Below are positions 34,355-45,779 of a stretch of 64,000 nucleotides of DNA, piece by piece. The translations under genes were made by a program, and so were the position numbers. Below the pieces are notes generated by a model that made no database searches, was not told the DNA's origin, and saw nothing but the letters and a program-made list of their open reading frames with translations. Each line of letters opens with the position of its first letter. The first letter of the stretch is position 1. This DNA is from Rhizophagus clarus (lineage: Eukaryota; Glomeromycota; Glomeromycetes; Glomerales; Glomeraceae), in the NCBI GenBank assembly GCA_015698045.1, contig BLAL01000068.1:1054001-1118000 (forward strand), written 5' to 3'.

Positions 34355-36663
34355 TTATAGCTTATTACCAAGAAGTTCATCTAAGACGTCCTCAGCTTCA
34401 TCTTCAGTAAGTTTATGTCTAGGTGGTGCTTCTTTAGTTTCTTTAGGAATATGTTTATATAAATCATAGACCTTTATAATTCTAAAAGCAAGATCTGGAT
34501 TAAATGAATACTTTGCTTGAATCTTTGCAATTTTCTCATGATACGATTCTTTATTTGGCAATAATTTCTTAGCTGTATAATGAATATAGCCTTCTGGATT
34601 GTTGGCAGATTCTATTTTCTTCATATAGTTTACGTGATTCTTTATAAGATAGCTTTCTTTACCGTATCCATCTTGTAAACCTGCTAATATGACACCTTTT
34701 AAAGCTTTTATAATTCAGCCAGATACATTTCTGGCTTAATAAAACTAGGATGCTTGTTTGTGAATGGGAATGAGTTGTCGTGTTCCATCTTTGTACTTCT
34801 ACATCTAAGGAAAAAAATATTTAATTATACGGTCCATACCACTTGGTTGGCATTTTTTACAATACACTCTCCTTCTTTTTCGAATTTTAGAGCTTTTAGA
34901 GTCTTGAAGGCATCTTTAGCACAGGCTATAAGAAGAGAAGAGTTAACGTCTTCTTCTAGAATGAACCCATCAATATGAATACGTCTGACTTTATCCACAT
35001 AGGGTTGTACAGTTTCAGAAATAAACTTTCGACCATGTGCTAGAAGGAATGGAGCAATTCTAGGGTATTCACCTTTAAAGGGATTACCTGGATTTGTAAA
35101 TTGGAATCTCCACTGCTCTTCTCCTATTGGTACAATCGAATCTAATACCTTACCATCTAGAAAGTCAAAAGACTTACTCGATGTTGTAAGAGTCTTGTAT
35201 GTTTTCTTTCTTTGGCAAAGTGCACCCCATAGTGTATTAAGAATTCTTTTAGCTACTTGGCCAGCTATACCACCCTGATTCTTGATTTTAAAAAGAAAGT
35301 CTACATACTCTTCAAAGATTACACTGCCTCGAATTCGAGTTTCTTTTTCATAAATAAGAGCATTAGAAGCTCCATCTTGAATTAATGTAACTTGGAGGCC
35401 AAGAGCTTTGGCACGTGTAAGATCAATATGAGTATATACATTATGGTAATTATATCGAAATAGCAGGGTATCCTTTTTTTCAATACTTGCACGAAATATT
35501 CCAAAATGGCTATATCCTCTATGGTTAGTAAAGTCTTTTAAAATCTGAAACTTACCTTTACCGATAGGAAAGTTTAAAGCTGATTACTGAATACTAGGAT
35601 AAAGACTCGTTTCATCATAACTCCTTTCATATCCTTCCCAGTTATTTTGTGCCCAGATAATCCCTCCCATCATTGCTTTACTTATCCATTGCGCTTCAAG
35701 TGCGTCAAGGGGTTTATTAGCAGGAATACCTACACTTAATTTTTCGAATAGCCAAAGAGTCATTCTCTTTATGTTCCAATCAAGTAATGATATATCAATT
35801 GGGATGCCTAGCTTTTTCGTCTCCTGTAAAAAGGCATCTCGTTCAGCATTAATTCTGATATATGCCTTTTCCAATGATTCTTGACGTTTAGCTAGAATGA
35901 AGGAGTAGTTTTTGCTAAACTTGAGTTTTTGAAACTGCTGGACGGTAATAGGCTTGATTTCCTTTCCATTATATATATGAATAGTATCTTTTACTTCATT
36001 CTCCTGATAAGTTATAGGCTTCTTTGGCCTTTTACATTCAAAGCTGGGATGTTTTCTATCTGGATTAAGAGCGAGGGAATAATGTCCATTAGTGAGAGTA
36101 AGGGTTATTCTTCTTTGTGCTGGACTCTTAGAGATATAGGTATGATCACCTACAACATTGATAGCAATACTTCGAGCTAATCGTTCTATTTTTTCAATAC
36201 AGACAATTGGAATAGGATCATCTCATGCCAGTTTCAAGATATTCTTTAAAGACTCAGGCTTTTCAATACTTTGAGGCATATTCGAATAAGAGCCATAAAC
36301 CATTTTTAAGCACTGATAAAGACAATCATTTGTATCGCCACATCCACCTGATACTGCTGGTGAATCTCTCATATAAATGATAAAGTTATCAAATCGTTCT
36401 GGATCACCTATATTATCAGGCAATTGACTCGCATCATAGTGATCAAGTAGAGAGAAAAGGTTTGCGTCTTCTCCATTTGTAGTCCATTGACCAGGCTTCC
36501 AGTTCTCATAAGGAAGTAGGATTTGAAACTGTTTGCCTGGATATCAGGCTTTAAGTTTTTGATCGAAGTTTGCAATTCCTTTTCTAGAGAACAAACGGCC
36601 ACTATACTTAACTTCTATGATGTCTGGCCTATTTGGTAAATGACGAACTAGTCTTGATAACAT
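34355..36663 (-). pseudogene. B-family (protein-primed type) DNA polymerase, broken
   Basis: The frame starts at 36663 (MLSRLVRHLPNRPDIIEVKY). It shows the polymerase motifs in order: motif A YDETSLYPS at about 35600, motif B AKRILNTLWGALCQRK at about 35250, and a motif C-like HIDGFIL at about 34970 in place of DTDS. The order and spacing match Polinton polymerases that are protein-primed. An N-terminal segment contains a GGCGDTNDCLYQCL cysteine cluster of unknown role. Stops interrupt it: TGA 36544-36546, TGA 36223-36225, TAA 35584-35586 directly after motif A, and a region near 34640-34830 where stops and a frame change occur before the last 89 codons (KKIESANNPEGYIHYTAKKL). It would replicate the element, but this copy cannot be active. 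Confidence 0.85.
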
Positions 36664-36741
36664 TTCTTTGAAATATATAGTATTTATTTAATTGCTAATT
36701 TTTCGTTACTATATTTGAAAAAAAAATAAAATAACTAGCCC

Positions 36742-37257
36742 TTATAATTGATCAATTTCATCAAATGCACCATCCTCATCATAATCAGATTCGTCACCAT
36801 TGGCCTCCATACATTCACGTTCATTTATTGTGCTATGGCATTCTATTATCTGTGGTTGTAATTTTGCAACTTTATAGCCAGAAGGAGGTTCTACAAATAC
36901 AGTTTCCTTATTTTCGTTGTATCTTCTTAGATAGTCGGCAAGTTCACAGCATGATATTTGCCTATCCACCTCATCATTGTATTTGATCCATTCTTTTAGC
37001 TTATCTATAGCGTCACCAAATTGGGCGAGATACAGATTATCTCTTCTTGCAATTTTATCAAATTCCTCCAATTCGGCTAAGAGTAATTCCCAGTCATATT
37101 GAGCTTCTTCATCTATATATTTAGCCCAGCATTCTAGGGATACAGAATATAGCTTATTTATCATATCATCACGAAAATTCTTGTACCAGGGCTTTATATG
37201 GTCATATTTATGTCTATCTATCCATTCCCAATATTTGGCGGTATTCATTTTAGGCAT
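36742..37257 (-). CDS. Unknown acidic protein between helicase and polymerase genes
   Basis: A 171-residue intact frame, MPKMNTAKYWEWIDRHKYDH..., helical and rich in Trp, Tyr and acidic residues. The C-terminus is very acidic (ANGDESDYDEDGAFDEIDQL). I recognise no domain. It begins 24 bp after the stop of the helicase gene on the same strand and ends about 80 bp before the polymerase start, so the three may share a transcript. A position beside a protein-primed polymerase could suit a terminal protein or a replication factor, but nothing in the sequence proves that. Confidence 0.55.
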   Translation of the reverse strand: MPKMNTAKYWEWIDRHKYDHIKPWYKNFRDDMINKLYSVSLECWAKYIDEEAQYDWELLLAELEEFDKIARRDNLYLAQFGDAIDKLKEWIKYNDEVDRQISCCELADYLRRYNENKETVFVEPPSGYKVAKLQPQIIECHSTINERECMEANGDESDYDEDGAFDEIDQL

Positions 37258-37280
37258 AGGATCAGGATTAGCTTTCTGAA

Positions 37281-38015
37281 CTACTTTGATACTTCTTGCG
37301 ATATAGACGGTTCAGCTGGTATAGAAGGACCAGGTATTCCGTATGGTTTTGGTTCTTGCTCTGGTTTTTGCTCTACCTCTGGTTCTTGCTCTACTTCTGA
37401 CTTAGCTGAAGGTGGTATAAGAGTATTAAGTTCTGTTATGAAGTTATCTATTAGGTTTTCAACAGATTCTGAAGTAACAGGTTGATCTTCTGTCTCCTCT
37501 TGTTCTGACTTTGAAGGAACTGAAGGTGAACTTTTCTTTTGCTCATTTGGTATATCTATTCCAATTTATGCTAAGAACTGATCGAGAGCTTTAGGATCAG
37601 ATACAGATTTTTTAGGAATATCAATCTCCTCGATATCAATCTCATCAGTTTCATGAATCCAGTTATTACTAAGATATTTTTCGTATTAAGTCTTTCTAGA
37701 TAAATTGTAAACTCTAGTACGTTTTTTATCAATATAAACTAAGTTGCTAGTCATATTTAACTCACTTGATAATGTTCTTGAAATTACAACTTTAGATAGG
37801 GGCGTGATATTTTTATTTACACAGTAGCTCATATAGGTGGCGTACAATATATGAACTGGTAAGCATGTAGTAGTATAATCAGCCTTTGCTATATACGTCT
37901 CCTTTATAAATTAAAACAAAGGTGAAAGAGTAGATACGATATGCTCTTGCTTAGATGCAGTCATAGGAGGTGGGTTGCCATTAAAATCTGGATATTTATT
38001 GGCAATAGCTTTAAA
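37281..38015 (-). pseudogene. C-terminal part of the D5-like helicase (separated by the CACTA insertion)
   Basis: With one AAA duplication removed, the frame ending ...EAFYAYF at 49516 continues here as KAIANKYPDFNGNPPPMTAS followed by KQEHIVSTLSPLF. That is the natural continuation of such helicases, and the codon phase is preserved exactly. Three TAA codons interrupt the frame (37911-37913, 37686-37688, 37566-37568); each could come from CAA by one transition. Between them it reads FIKETYIAKADYTTTCLPVH and DKKRTRVYNLSRKT. The end is a low-complexity Ser/Glu/Pro-rich tail (EVEQEPEVEQKPEQEPKP) up to TAG at 37281. Confidence 0.75.
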
Positions 38016-38230
38016 CACTGGTCAAAATCAATACTATCGGGTACATATCGGGCGTCTATATATCAGTGACTAATCAGATACATATCGGGTTTTTATACAT
38101 ATCGGACACCCGATTTGTCACATCTCAAAATATGTCTAAAATTATAATTATCAAAGATCCCGATATTTAAACTTTTAGTCCCCGATATGTTGGCTAATAT
38201 ATATCGGTTACCCGATATTTGTACGATTTT
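38016..38230. repeat. Left subterminal repeats of the CACTA element
   Basis: At least six copies of ACATATCGGG, CCCGATAT or close variants occur in both orientations over 200 bp. Iterated subterminal motifs are the usual transposase binding sites of CACTA elements. Confidence 0.8.
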
Positions 38231-38653
38231 TTAAATGATAATAATCGGATCACATGTTTGTTATTAGTCATTACGTATTTTCAAATTATAAATTAATCCT
38301 CTAATATATCTGATATGTAACAAATAAAATAGAAATACATTGTCTCGCATGCAGAACGGATTAGATTAAATTTGTTTCAATTAAAGTTTTTTTAAAAATA
38401 AACGTAAACACAAATCAATTTTGAACCTAGCTTATTAAATTTTTGATTAACTTTTAATTAAACTGCATACGGATGATTGATTCAATTTATTATATAATCA
38501 AATAACATAAATCTATTTAAGACTAGATTTAATGAGTAAAAAGAAAATTATTGAATTATTTTGATTTATGCTTTTTGGTTCTCTTTTATTTTGTTTTTTT
38601 TTTAGTTTTTCTCTTCTTTTCTTCTATTTGAATTAGAAAAAAAAATTATTGAA

Positions 38654-39849
38654 TTATTTTGATTTATGATTTTTGGTTCTCTTTTGTTTTGGGTTTTTTT
38701 TAGTTTTTCTCTTCTTTCTACTATTTGAATTAGTTCTATTTGGGATTTCTTCTTTGTCTTTATCGTGGTTATCATCGGTATCATAATCGTATATTGGAAT
38801 ATCAACACTTGAACGGTTAAACTGTTTGAGCGACTCTTGATTTAAACACCAGTTTGGTGCACCTATAGGTGGTACGCTAGATGCAGATATGTTGTCAGCT
38901 TTTTTAGGGTTTAAAGTTGGTGGTTTTTTCCTTAATAATTCGACCGTCGGATCAATTCGGTCGTGTAATAATCGTAAAAGCTTAAATAAATAAATTACTA
39001 TTAGTGTTTTTGATAAATAAACTAATAAAATAATAAATATACATACTGCAGAAGAACGCCACCATTTATCATAAATGTATACTGATGTTAACTTTTCTTT
39101 AACGGCTTCCTCAATAACTTCACCATCTTCAACTACTGCAGGTCGGATAACAGTCCAATCTTCCTCAGGATCTGTTTCTTCCCACTCTTCCGAGTGGTAA
39201 CCCGAATCTTTAAGAATTTTTACAAGGTCTCCTTCTGGATACCTGACAATATACTTATCTTTACCTTCTATCAAATAGTTTGTTGCTTTTGTTCTTCTTT
39301 TTTTTTTCTAGTAATGTAATTGATAGTTAACTACTAACTTTTCATTTCACATTAATTGAATATTTACTTACGTCTTGCATCCTCGAATTCTTTTTTGCCC
39401 TTCTCTTATCTTGTTTTATTCTTTCTTCTCCTTGATTTTTAATGTTATTCACACGATGCCGAGAACGCCATCGTCCGTACAAAATTTTTAGTAACTTGCC
39501 GTTTGTAATATTATATTTTTTATTCATGAGCTTGTACAAAGGCGGCAATAGTTTTGTTACTATGTTTTCCTTTTGCTCTACCCAAGTCCGTTCCTCGTCT
39601 ATTTTATAAGTATCTCTTAATTCCGAGTCTACCCATATATAGACTTCTTTCTATAGAATAATAGATAAACGTAAATAGAATGAAAAAAAAACCATAAATG
39701 ATAAATAAATAATAAATAATACTTGCTTTAATCGTTTTATACGAAGCAGCTGACGATGATGATGAGAAAGAGGAAGAGGAAGCGGAAGCAGAAGAGGAAG
39801 AGGAAGAGGAAGAGCTTACAGATTCCTGATCACTGTTCCTGTCCATCAT
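38654..39849 (-). CDS. Second protein of the CACTA element, four exons, unknown function
   Basis: Exons 39849-39723, 39650-39372, 39267-39047 and 38980-38654 have GT-AG borders and join in phase to 317 residues. The N-terminus is a serine tract (DQESVSSSSSSSSS). Exon 2 carries DSELRDTYKIDEERTWVEQK and a basic patch (KILYGRWRSRHRVNN). Exon 3 has YIVRYPEGDLVKILKDSGYH and SEEWEETDPEEDWTVIRPAV. The C-terminus is strongly basic (SRKKRKTKKNPKQKRTKN). Basic and acidic blocks without a catalytic motif suit the TNPA-like accessory DNA-binding protein of CACTA elements. That is inference from position and composition; I do not recognise a domain. It is divergently oriented from the transposase. Confidence 0.65.
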
Positions 39850-40250
39850 TACTTATATTTCAGTTGAGTGCAAAACTTTGAATGAGAAGAAGAGTTTTCA
39901 GAACGCGAAAAGGTTGCATATTTATATAGATTTCAGGTGCAACTACGCGAACCTGATCCTGGAAAATTCCGAGGATTCCCTTACGTGAATCTGATTCCGA
40001 AGGTTTCCTCACGCGAATCTGATCAAACGTGAACCTGATCCTGATTACGCAATCTGATTTAAAAGAATTCAACGCGAATCTGATCCTGAAAGAATTATAC
40101 TTCATTTGAATAGCTGTCTAAATATTCTAAACTTTTTCATATATTTTAGTAAATATATTTTAGCAAAATGAGTAATAAAACTTCAGTAGCCGATTTAATA
40201 AAACATAATAAAAATTGTAAAAATGAAATCTCTGTTGCTGATTATTAAAG

Positions 40251-43200
40251 CCCAAAAAGAAGTATTTGTATGCATGTAATTGTATTCTTTGTAATGGTGA
40301 AGAAGTTGACCCTCGTACTCTAAAGAAACATGCAAAAGACAAACGCCTATGGAAGTTAAACCATAATAGAAAAGATCAAGAAAATGCCATTATGACAAGT
40401 GAACAAAATCTCACCAGAACAAATTCAAAAAAGCGGAAAATAGATGACCCTGATTCTTTCCAATTAAATAATTCAGATAATGAAGAAGGTATACCGCCTG
40501 ATTCTTTTCCTGATTCATTCCCTGATTTTTTTCAATTAAATGAAGAAGAAAATATAAACACATTTTCATCAAACTTTCGTGTTCCTGCATCTAAACTTGA
40601 TAAAAATGATGATGATAATTATGAAAATGAAGAAGAGACAGATGATAATACAGATCAGGAAGAAGAAAATGAAGGTGAAAATATTTTCACATCTCCCAAA
40701 TTTGATAGCGATGAAGTGTTTGTGATGGAAAACTTAAATGATTCGTTGGAAACTGAAATAATTCTATGGCTATTTAAATTCCAACAAAGATTTCGCCTTA
40801 CTGACACGGCAATTGAAGCGTTAATAAAATTCTTACATATTGTACTTACTCGTTTAAATAATTCACAATTCAAAAAATTTCCTAACTCCTTATTTAAGGC
40901 AAAAGGATATTTGAATATTTTGCAACCAAAAATGCAGTTAGCTGTATGCAATAATTGTCATAAAATGCATAATGTTGAAGATATTGTCACATATAAGAAA
41001 GAAGGAAAAGTCACCATTAAGAATTGCCTACATGAAGAATTTCCAGATAATCCAACACCAAGTCGTCGTAACCAATGCAACAATCCGCTTACTGTTCTTA
41101 AAAAACGTAAAGGAGAAACAATTGCTGTGCCACGTAGTCTTTATCCTAAACCAAGCATTTGTCAGCAATTGAGTATGTTATATCAACGACCTGGTTTTGA
41201 AAATATGTTGAAACCATCAGGATTTCAAAGAAAAGGAGATATCTATTCAGATATTTATGATGGAAAAGTATGGAAAACATTTCCATTTGATGGCAGTACC
41301 TTTTTTACGCCAGAAACTGCCACAAGCCATCTAGGTCTTCTCTTTAATCTTGACTGGTTCCAGCCATTTACCTACACACAACACAGTACTGGTGCAATAT
41401 ATGCATCTATATGCAACCTTCCAAGATCGGAAAGAAATAAGCCTGAAAACATTATATATTTGGGTTTTTTACCAGGACCAAAAGAGGTAGGATTAGAACG
41501 TATCAATCATTATTTGACCCCTATTGTAGACGAATTTTTAAAACTTTGGAAGGGTTGGAAAGTACCAAAGACATACCAGTGTCCTGGTGGTTTAAATATA
41601 AAGGTTGCATTGATTGTTGGATCATCTGATATACCAGCTACACGAAAGTTGTTTGGTCATGGATCTGCAGTAATGAAATGCCATAGATGTGAGAAACGTA
41701 GTATTTATAGTGGAGAATATAATAAAACTCACTATGGAGGGGATCACAACTATGAGATAAGTACCGCAAAATCACATAAGAAATATGCTCATGAATGGTT
41801 GCAATGTAATTCGAAGAATTCTAGAGATAATCATTTCAAAAAGCATGGTGTGCGCTGGTCTGAATTGCTTCGTCTTCCGTATATGGATCCTATACGTTTT
41901 GCTGCAGTGGATCCAATGCATTGCCTTTTCCTTGGTGTAGCAAAATGGATAATCAAATCAATTTTTGTGAATCAGGGAAAATTAAGTATGGAACAACTTC
42001 GGGTAGCACAACAAAGAATGGATCACGTTGAATTACCTTCTGACATCGGTCGCATTCCTCCAAAAATTGCTATTGGAAACGATGGCTTTTCTAATTTGAC
42101 TGCTGATCAATGGAAAACTTTCATCATGATCTATTCGACTAATATTCTATGGGATATGCTAGACAATAGCGATAGAAAGATTTTAGGCCATTTTGTTTGG
42201 GCATGTAATCTTTTGGCAGCAAGATTCATTACCGAAGATGATTTAAAAGAAGCACAAGAAAGGTTAAAAGACATGGCTCACCTCATAGAAAACACATATG
42301 GGCCAGAATTCATAACAAGTAACATACATTTGGCGCTTCACATTCCTGATTGTTGTCGTGATTATGGTCCTATATATAGTTATTGGCTTTTTCCATTTGA
42401 GAGACTTAATGGATATATAGGTAAAGTCCTGACTTTACATCGATATCTCTTAAATTTTTTAATAAATGTATATTTCTTATTATTTAGGATCGTATCCTAA
42501 CAGTAATCGACAAATAGAGCCTGAACTTATGAAAATCGTCCTCAAGAATACTCTTATAGATTATCACTTAACGTGCAAATGGACATCTGGTCTTCTTGAT
42601 AAATCTCTTTGCCTTCTTATGGCAAGAAAGACTGTAGGTAGTTTGGCCCTCACAGAAGAAAGGGAAGAATTGCAGCATTTTCTATCTATGAGACACAATA
42701 TATCTACGTTTTCCAAGATATATGGTACTGAGACATTACCAGGTCAAATGCTTAAGCCTTCATATTTCAAAGTTATTATGCCTTTAGAATTGCGCAATTT
42801 TCTATGTGAATGGTATTCTATATTATATGAAAAAGAACAAGGAGAAATATTAGGATTTATGGACCTGGTAGTTAATCAGCACGCAAGATTGCAAATTGGC
42901 GCTGAAATATTTGGGTCTATGATATCAAGTCTACAAGAAAGAAATGCAATCATATTTGCAAAATGGAAAGCAGCTAATGATGAATCAATTGATGCATACT
43001 CGGGTGAAGTACAATATTACTTTGAGCATACGCTTAGATTTCCTGAAGGACCCAAAACACATCTTCTAGCATACGTGAAATGGTATAAATGTGCACCTTC
43101 CTCTGATATTCGATTTAAACATAACTTTATGAGACCAGACATATCAAATACGGAATTGTGGAGAACTGAATACTATGAGGAAGGCTGTGATTCATTGCTA

Positions 43201-43305
43201 CCGGTTCATAGAATATTATGTAGAGCTACAAAATTTAAATATGTTACAATTGGAAAACAAAATTACCTATCAATAATACCTTTAAATAGAAAATTTAATT
43301 TATAA
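40251..43305 (+). CDS. TNP2-type (Transposase_21 family) CACTA transposase
   Basis: The main exon ends at 42420 and is joined in phase to 42488-43305 (GYIG-SYPNSNRQ). The N-terminus has a zinc-finger-like CNCILCNGEEVDPRTLKKH. An acidic low-complexity block follows. The catalytic part contains FPFDGSTFFTPE, PRSERNKPENIIYLGFLPGP, GGLNIKVALIVGSSDIPATR, HGSAVMKCHRCEK and AAVDPMHCLFLGVAKWIIK, the D-x-MH-x-x-FLG signature of TNP2, then HLALHIPDCCRDYGPIYSYW and FPFERLNGYIG. The second exon ends with a domain (HLLAYVKWYKCAPSSDIRF, LPVHRILCRATKF) common at the end of related proteins. No stop breaks the exons, so it may have been active recently. The first codons are uncertain: a TGA at 40239 and an acceptor-like AAAG before 40251 suggest an upstream exon, possibly at 40168 (MSNKTSVADLIKHNK). 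Confidence 0.85.
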
Positions 43306-43856
43306 ATAAAATGCAGCCATGCAAATTACGTAACGGTGTAAAAAATTTCAAACTTGTTTTTAATAAAATGTGATTAGAACGATAAAATGTGGTGAAACAT
43401 AGTACAATTTGATCATTTGATAGGAAAATTGTGACGAAATTTAATGGCGAAAACTGAAACCTTTTTATATAATGGATGACGATTCTGAAAATGACGATTA
43501 CGAAAAATAATATTAATAATGATGAAAGTGAGGGAGAGAGAGGAAATTTCGACTAAGATGTAGAGGACTTGTTGAACGAATTCATCAATGTATATGAAAA
43601 CGAATAAATTTTATTTATTTAAAGTTGTCGTAACTCAGAATAATTGATATTGTAATATTGTATTATTTGTAATAAGTTTTCACATTAAAATCTTCGAATA
43701 TAAGCCTTCAACTGATCCACCCGCGACACACCCACGATATAACTCATTTTTTTATTAATAGTTTACCGCGATACAACCGCGACAAGCTCGCGACATGTCT
43801 AGTTATTTCATTATATTAAATCGTATTACAATTAATAGGGAATTTTTGATGTAACA

Positions 43857-44285
43857 TTGTCTCCAAAGTATTATGTCATTCCATCCTTTTGTTTATTATA
43901 ACGAATAAAGTAAGGTTGTAGGCGTAGTAATTTATTTTAAGACTAATGATTCATATGATTAAATCGCAAAACGAATAATGTCTCCAAAGTATTATGTCAT
44001 TCCATCCTTTTGTTTATTATAACGAATATAGTAAGGTTGTAGGCGTAGTAATTTATTAGACTTTAATGATTCATATGATTAAATCGCAAAAGAATAGGAC
44101 AAATTAATGAATACAACGAAGAAATGATATAGACCAGTAATAAATTCGATCAAATTCTTATAAAAGGATAACAAATTTTATCAACCTAACAATTGTTTTT
44201 TACGAGATTTTTTATCTTTTCTATTCTAAAAGGATAACAAATTTTATCAACCTAACAATTGTTTTTTTACGAGTTTTTTATCTTT
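43857..44285. repeat. Two tandem duplications upstream of the Myb/SANT-like gene
   Basis: A ~126-bp unit starting ATGTCTCCAAAGTATTATGT-like sequence occurs twice (about 43855-43975 and 43976-44095). A ~67-bp unit containing AAAAGGATAACAAATTTTAT occurs twice (about 44160-44225 and 44228-44288). The second duplication runs up to the start codon of the next gene. Confidence 0.8.
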
Positions 44286-44291
44286 TCTACA

Positions 44292-44939
44292 ATGTGGTCC
44301 AAAGATCAGTTAAATTACTTAATTGAAAAAAGAAAAAGTGAAAATGAAAATTATCATCAATTAAATAATAACATGAGATACAATTACTGGAAAACTCTTG
44401 CGAGTGAAATAAATATTAAATTTGGAACAGATTATTCAGGAAAAAAGTGTAAAGAAAAATTCTACGGATTAGTGCGTGCTTATAAGGTATATAAATAAAA
44501 TATTTCGTATCACTAATATAAATACTAAACATGACATGATTTTATCAGAAAATGAAAAAATATGTAGATGGCGATCCCAAGGGTAAGAAAACGATGTTAG
44601 GAGAAATGTTTTTCGAAGAATTTAAAGAACATTTCTGGGAAAAACCAAGTAAATATCACAAATATAAATATTAAATATTTTTATATTTATATTTTATTAA
44701 TTAATTGTTCTTTATTATTAGGAACGAATTATGATATAATTCACGATATTAACGAAAGGTCGAGAGCGACGTCCCAGGCGACAACTCCCTTAAATTATTC
44801 TCCTCTCTCATCGCCGCCACCACCACCTCCTCCTTATTCACCACCTAATATTATCAATCTAACTTCGCCACCACCACCACCACCTCCTTCTTCACTACCA
44901 CCTCCTTCTTCACCACCCAACATTATCAACATAGATTGA
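44292..44939 (+). CDS. Myb/SANT-like (MADF-type) DNA-binding protein with polyproline tail
   Basis: Exons 44292-44486, 44549-44648 and 44722-44939 join in phase to about 170 residues. Residues 2-65 (WSKDQLNYLIEKRKSE, then YWKTLASEINIKFG, SGKKCKEKFYGLVRAYK) have three helices with spaced aromatic residues, the Myb/SANT-like trihelix pattern of plant and fungal regulators and transposon accessory proteins. Exon 2 adds GKKTMLGEMFFEEFKEHFWE. Exon 3 is low-complexity with PPPPPPP runs. It lies inside the CACTA element and may help the transposase bind DNA, as such proteins do in Harbinger and CACTA systems; this is inferred. A similar but broken domain occurs at 57.1-57.4 kb. Confidence 0.65.
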
Positions 44940-45079
44940 TAACAACAATGTGTGTATATAAATTCAATTATTCAAAATTTTAATTGATAACAACAATGTG
45001 TGTATATAAATTCAATTATTCAAAATTTTAATTGATAACAACAATGTGTGTATATAAATTCAATTATTCAAAATTTTAT
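44936..45079. repeat. 48-bp tandem repeat, three copies
   Basis: Units at 44936, 44984 and 45032 each read TTGATAACAACAATGTGTGT and continue identically to AATTCAATTATTCAAAATTT. The array separates the stop codon of the Myb/SANT-like gene from the uL16 fragment. Confidence 0.9.
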
Positions 45080-45105
45080 TACAAATTTTTTTTTTTCAAA
45101 TGTAG

Positions 45106-45245
45106 ATGAATTTCCTCTTTGTATCCATTTGCTTTCTGATGAACATCAACAGCTTTCTAGCGAGGCATTAGAAGCTGGACGTATTTGTGCTAACAAATAT
45201 ATTTTAAAATTGGCCAGGGCAAATATTTTTGAGCTAGTATTATAA
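45106..45245 (+). pseudogene. RPL10: Fragment of ribosomal protein uL16 (RPL10) gene captured in the CACTA element
   Basis: After a T-rich tract ending in TGTAG the sequence reads [20 protein letters not shown] then [16 protein letters not shown]. This is a near match to a conserved stretch of eukaryotic RPL10/uL16 (DEFPLCVHL...[18 protein letters not shown]). Only about 35 residues are recognisable; the frame then drifts into unrelated codons before TAA at 45243. The rest of RPL10 was not found nearby. The piece keeps its splice acceptor, so it was captured as genomic DNA rather than from cDNA. It is not a functional ribosomal gene. Confidence 0.8.
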
Positions 45246-45779
45246 TTAATCAATTATAAAAAAATATATATATAATATGAATATAAATAAACTATTTATT
45301 GCTTTATTATATAAGTAAGTTTTTAAATGGTTTGATATTTTCATTTGATATGATATTTTATAATTCATATAAATAAACTTTTCGATGGCTTTTTGAATGG
45401 AAAAAGAAATTTACAGAAATCGATAATGTTCTTCAAAAGAAATTTTTTATAAATCATTTAAATTACAGTTTGAAATTCAACATTACAGTCAACTTGATAT
45501 ATTTATTCCAGTTTGGAACCGTCATGTACTGTACTAGTCATGTTATACTAATATCAATTTAGTTTTCAAACACATTGTTGATCACCAATTAAGTTATTTT
45601 CCTTAAGATTATCATGAAATATCCCGAATTTTTGTCGCGTTTTATCTTAAAAATATAAAATAACTTCTTTTCTCTCTTTTAACAAATATTTTTCTTCAAA
45701 TATTATTTCTATTTTTTCCATAACTCTCTTACTCTTTTTCCGCTCTCTATTGCTTTCATATCCTTCTTGTATATCTTTG

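Noticed and set aside
28026..37913. Alternative genetic code or stop-codon readthrough to explain the many in-frame stops
   Set aside because: All three stop codons interrupt frames, and the host genes next door end normally with TAA and TAG. Decay of a dead element is simpler.
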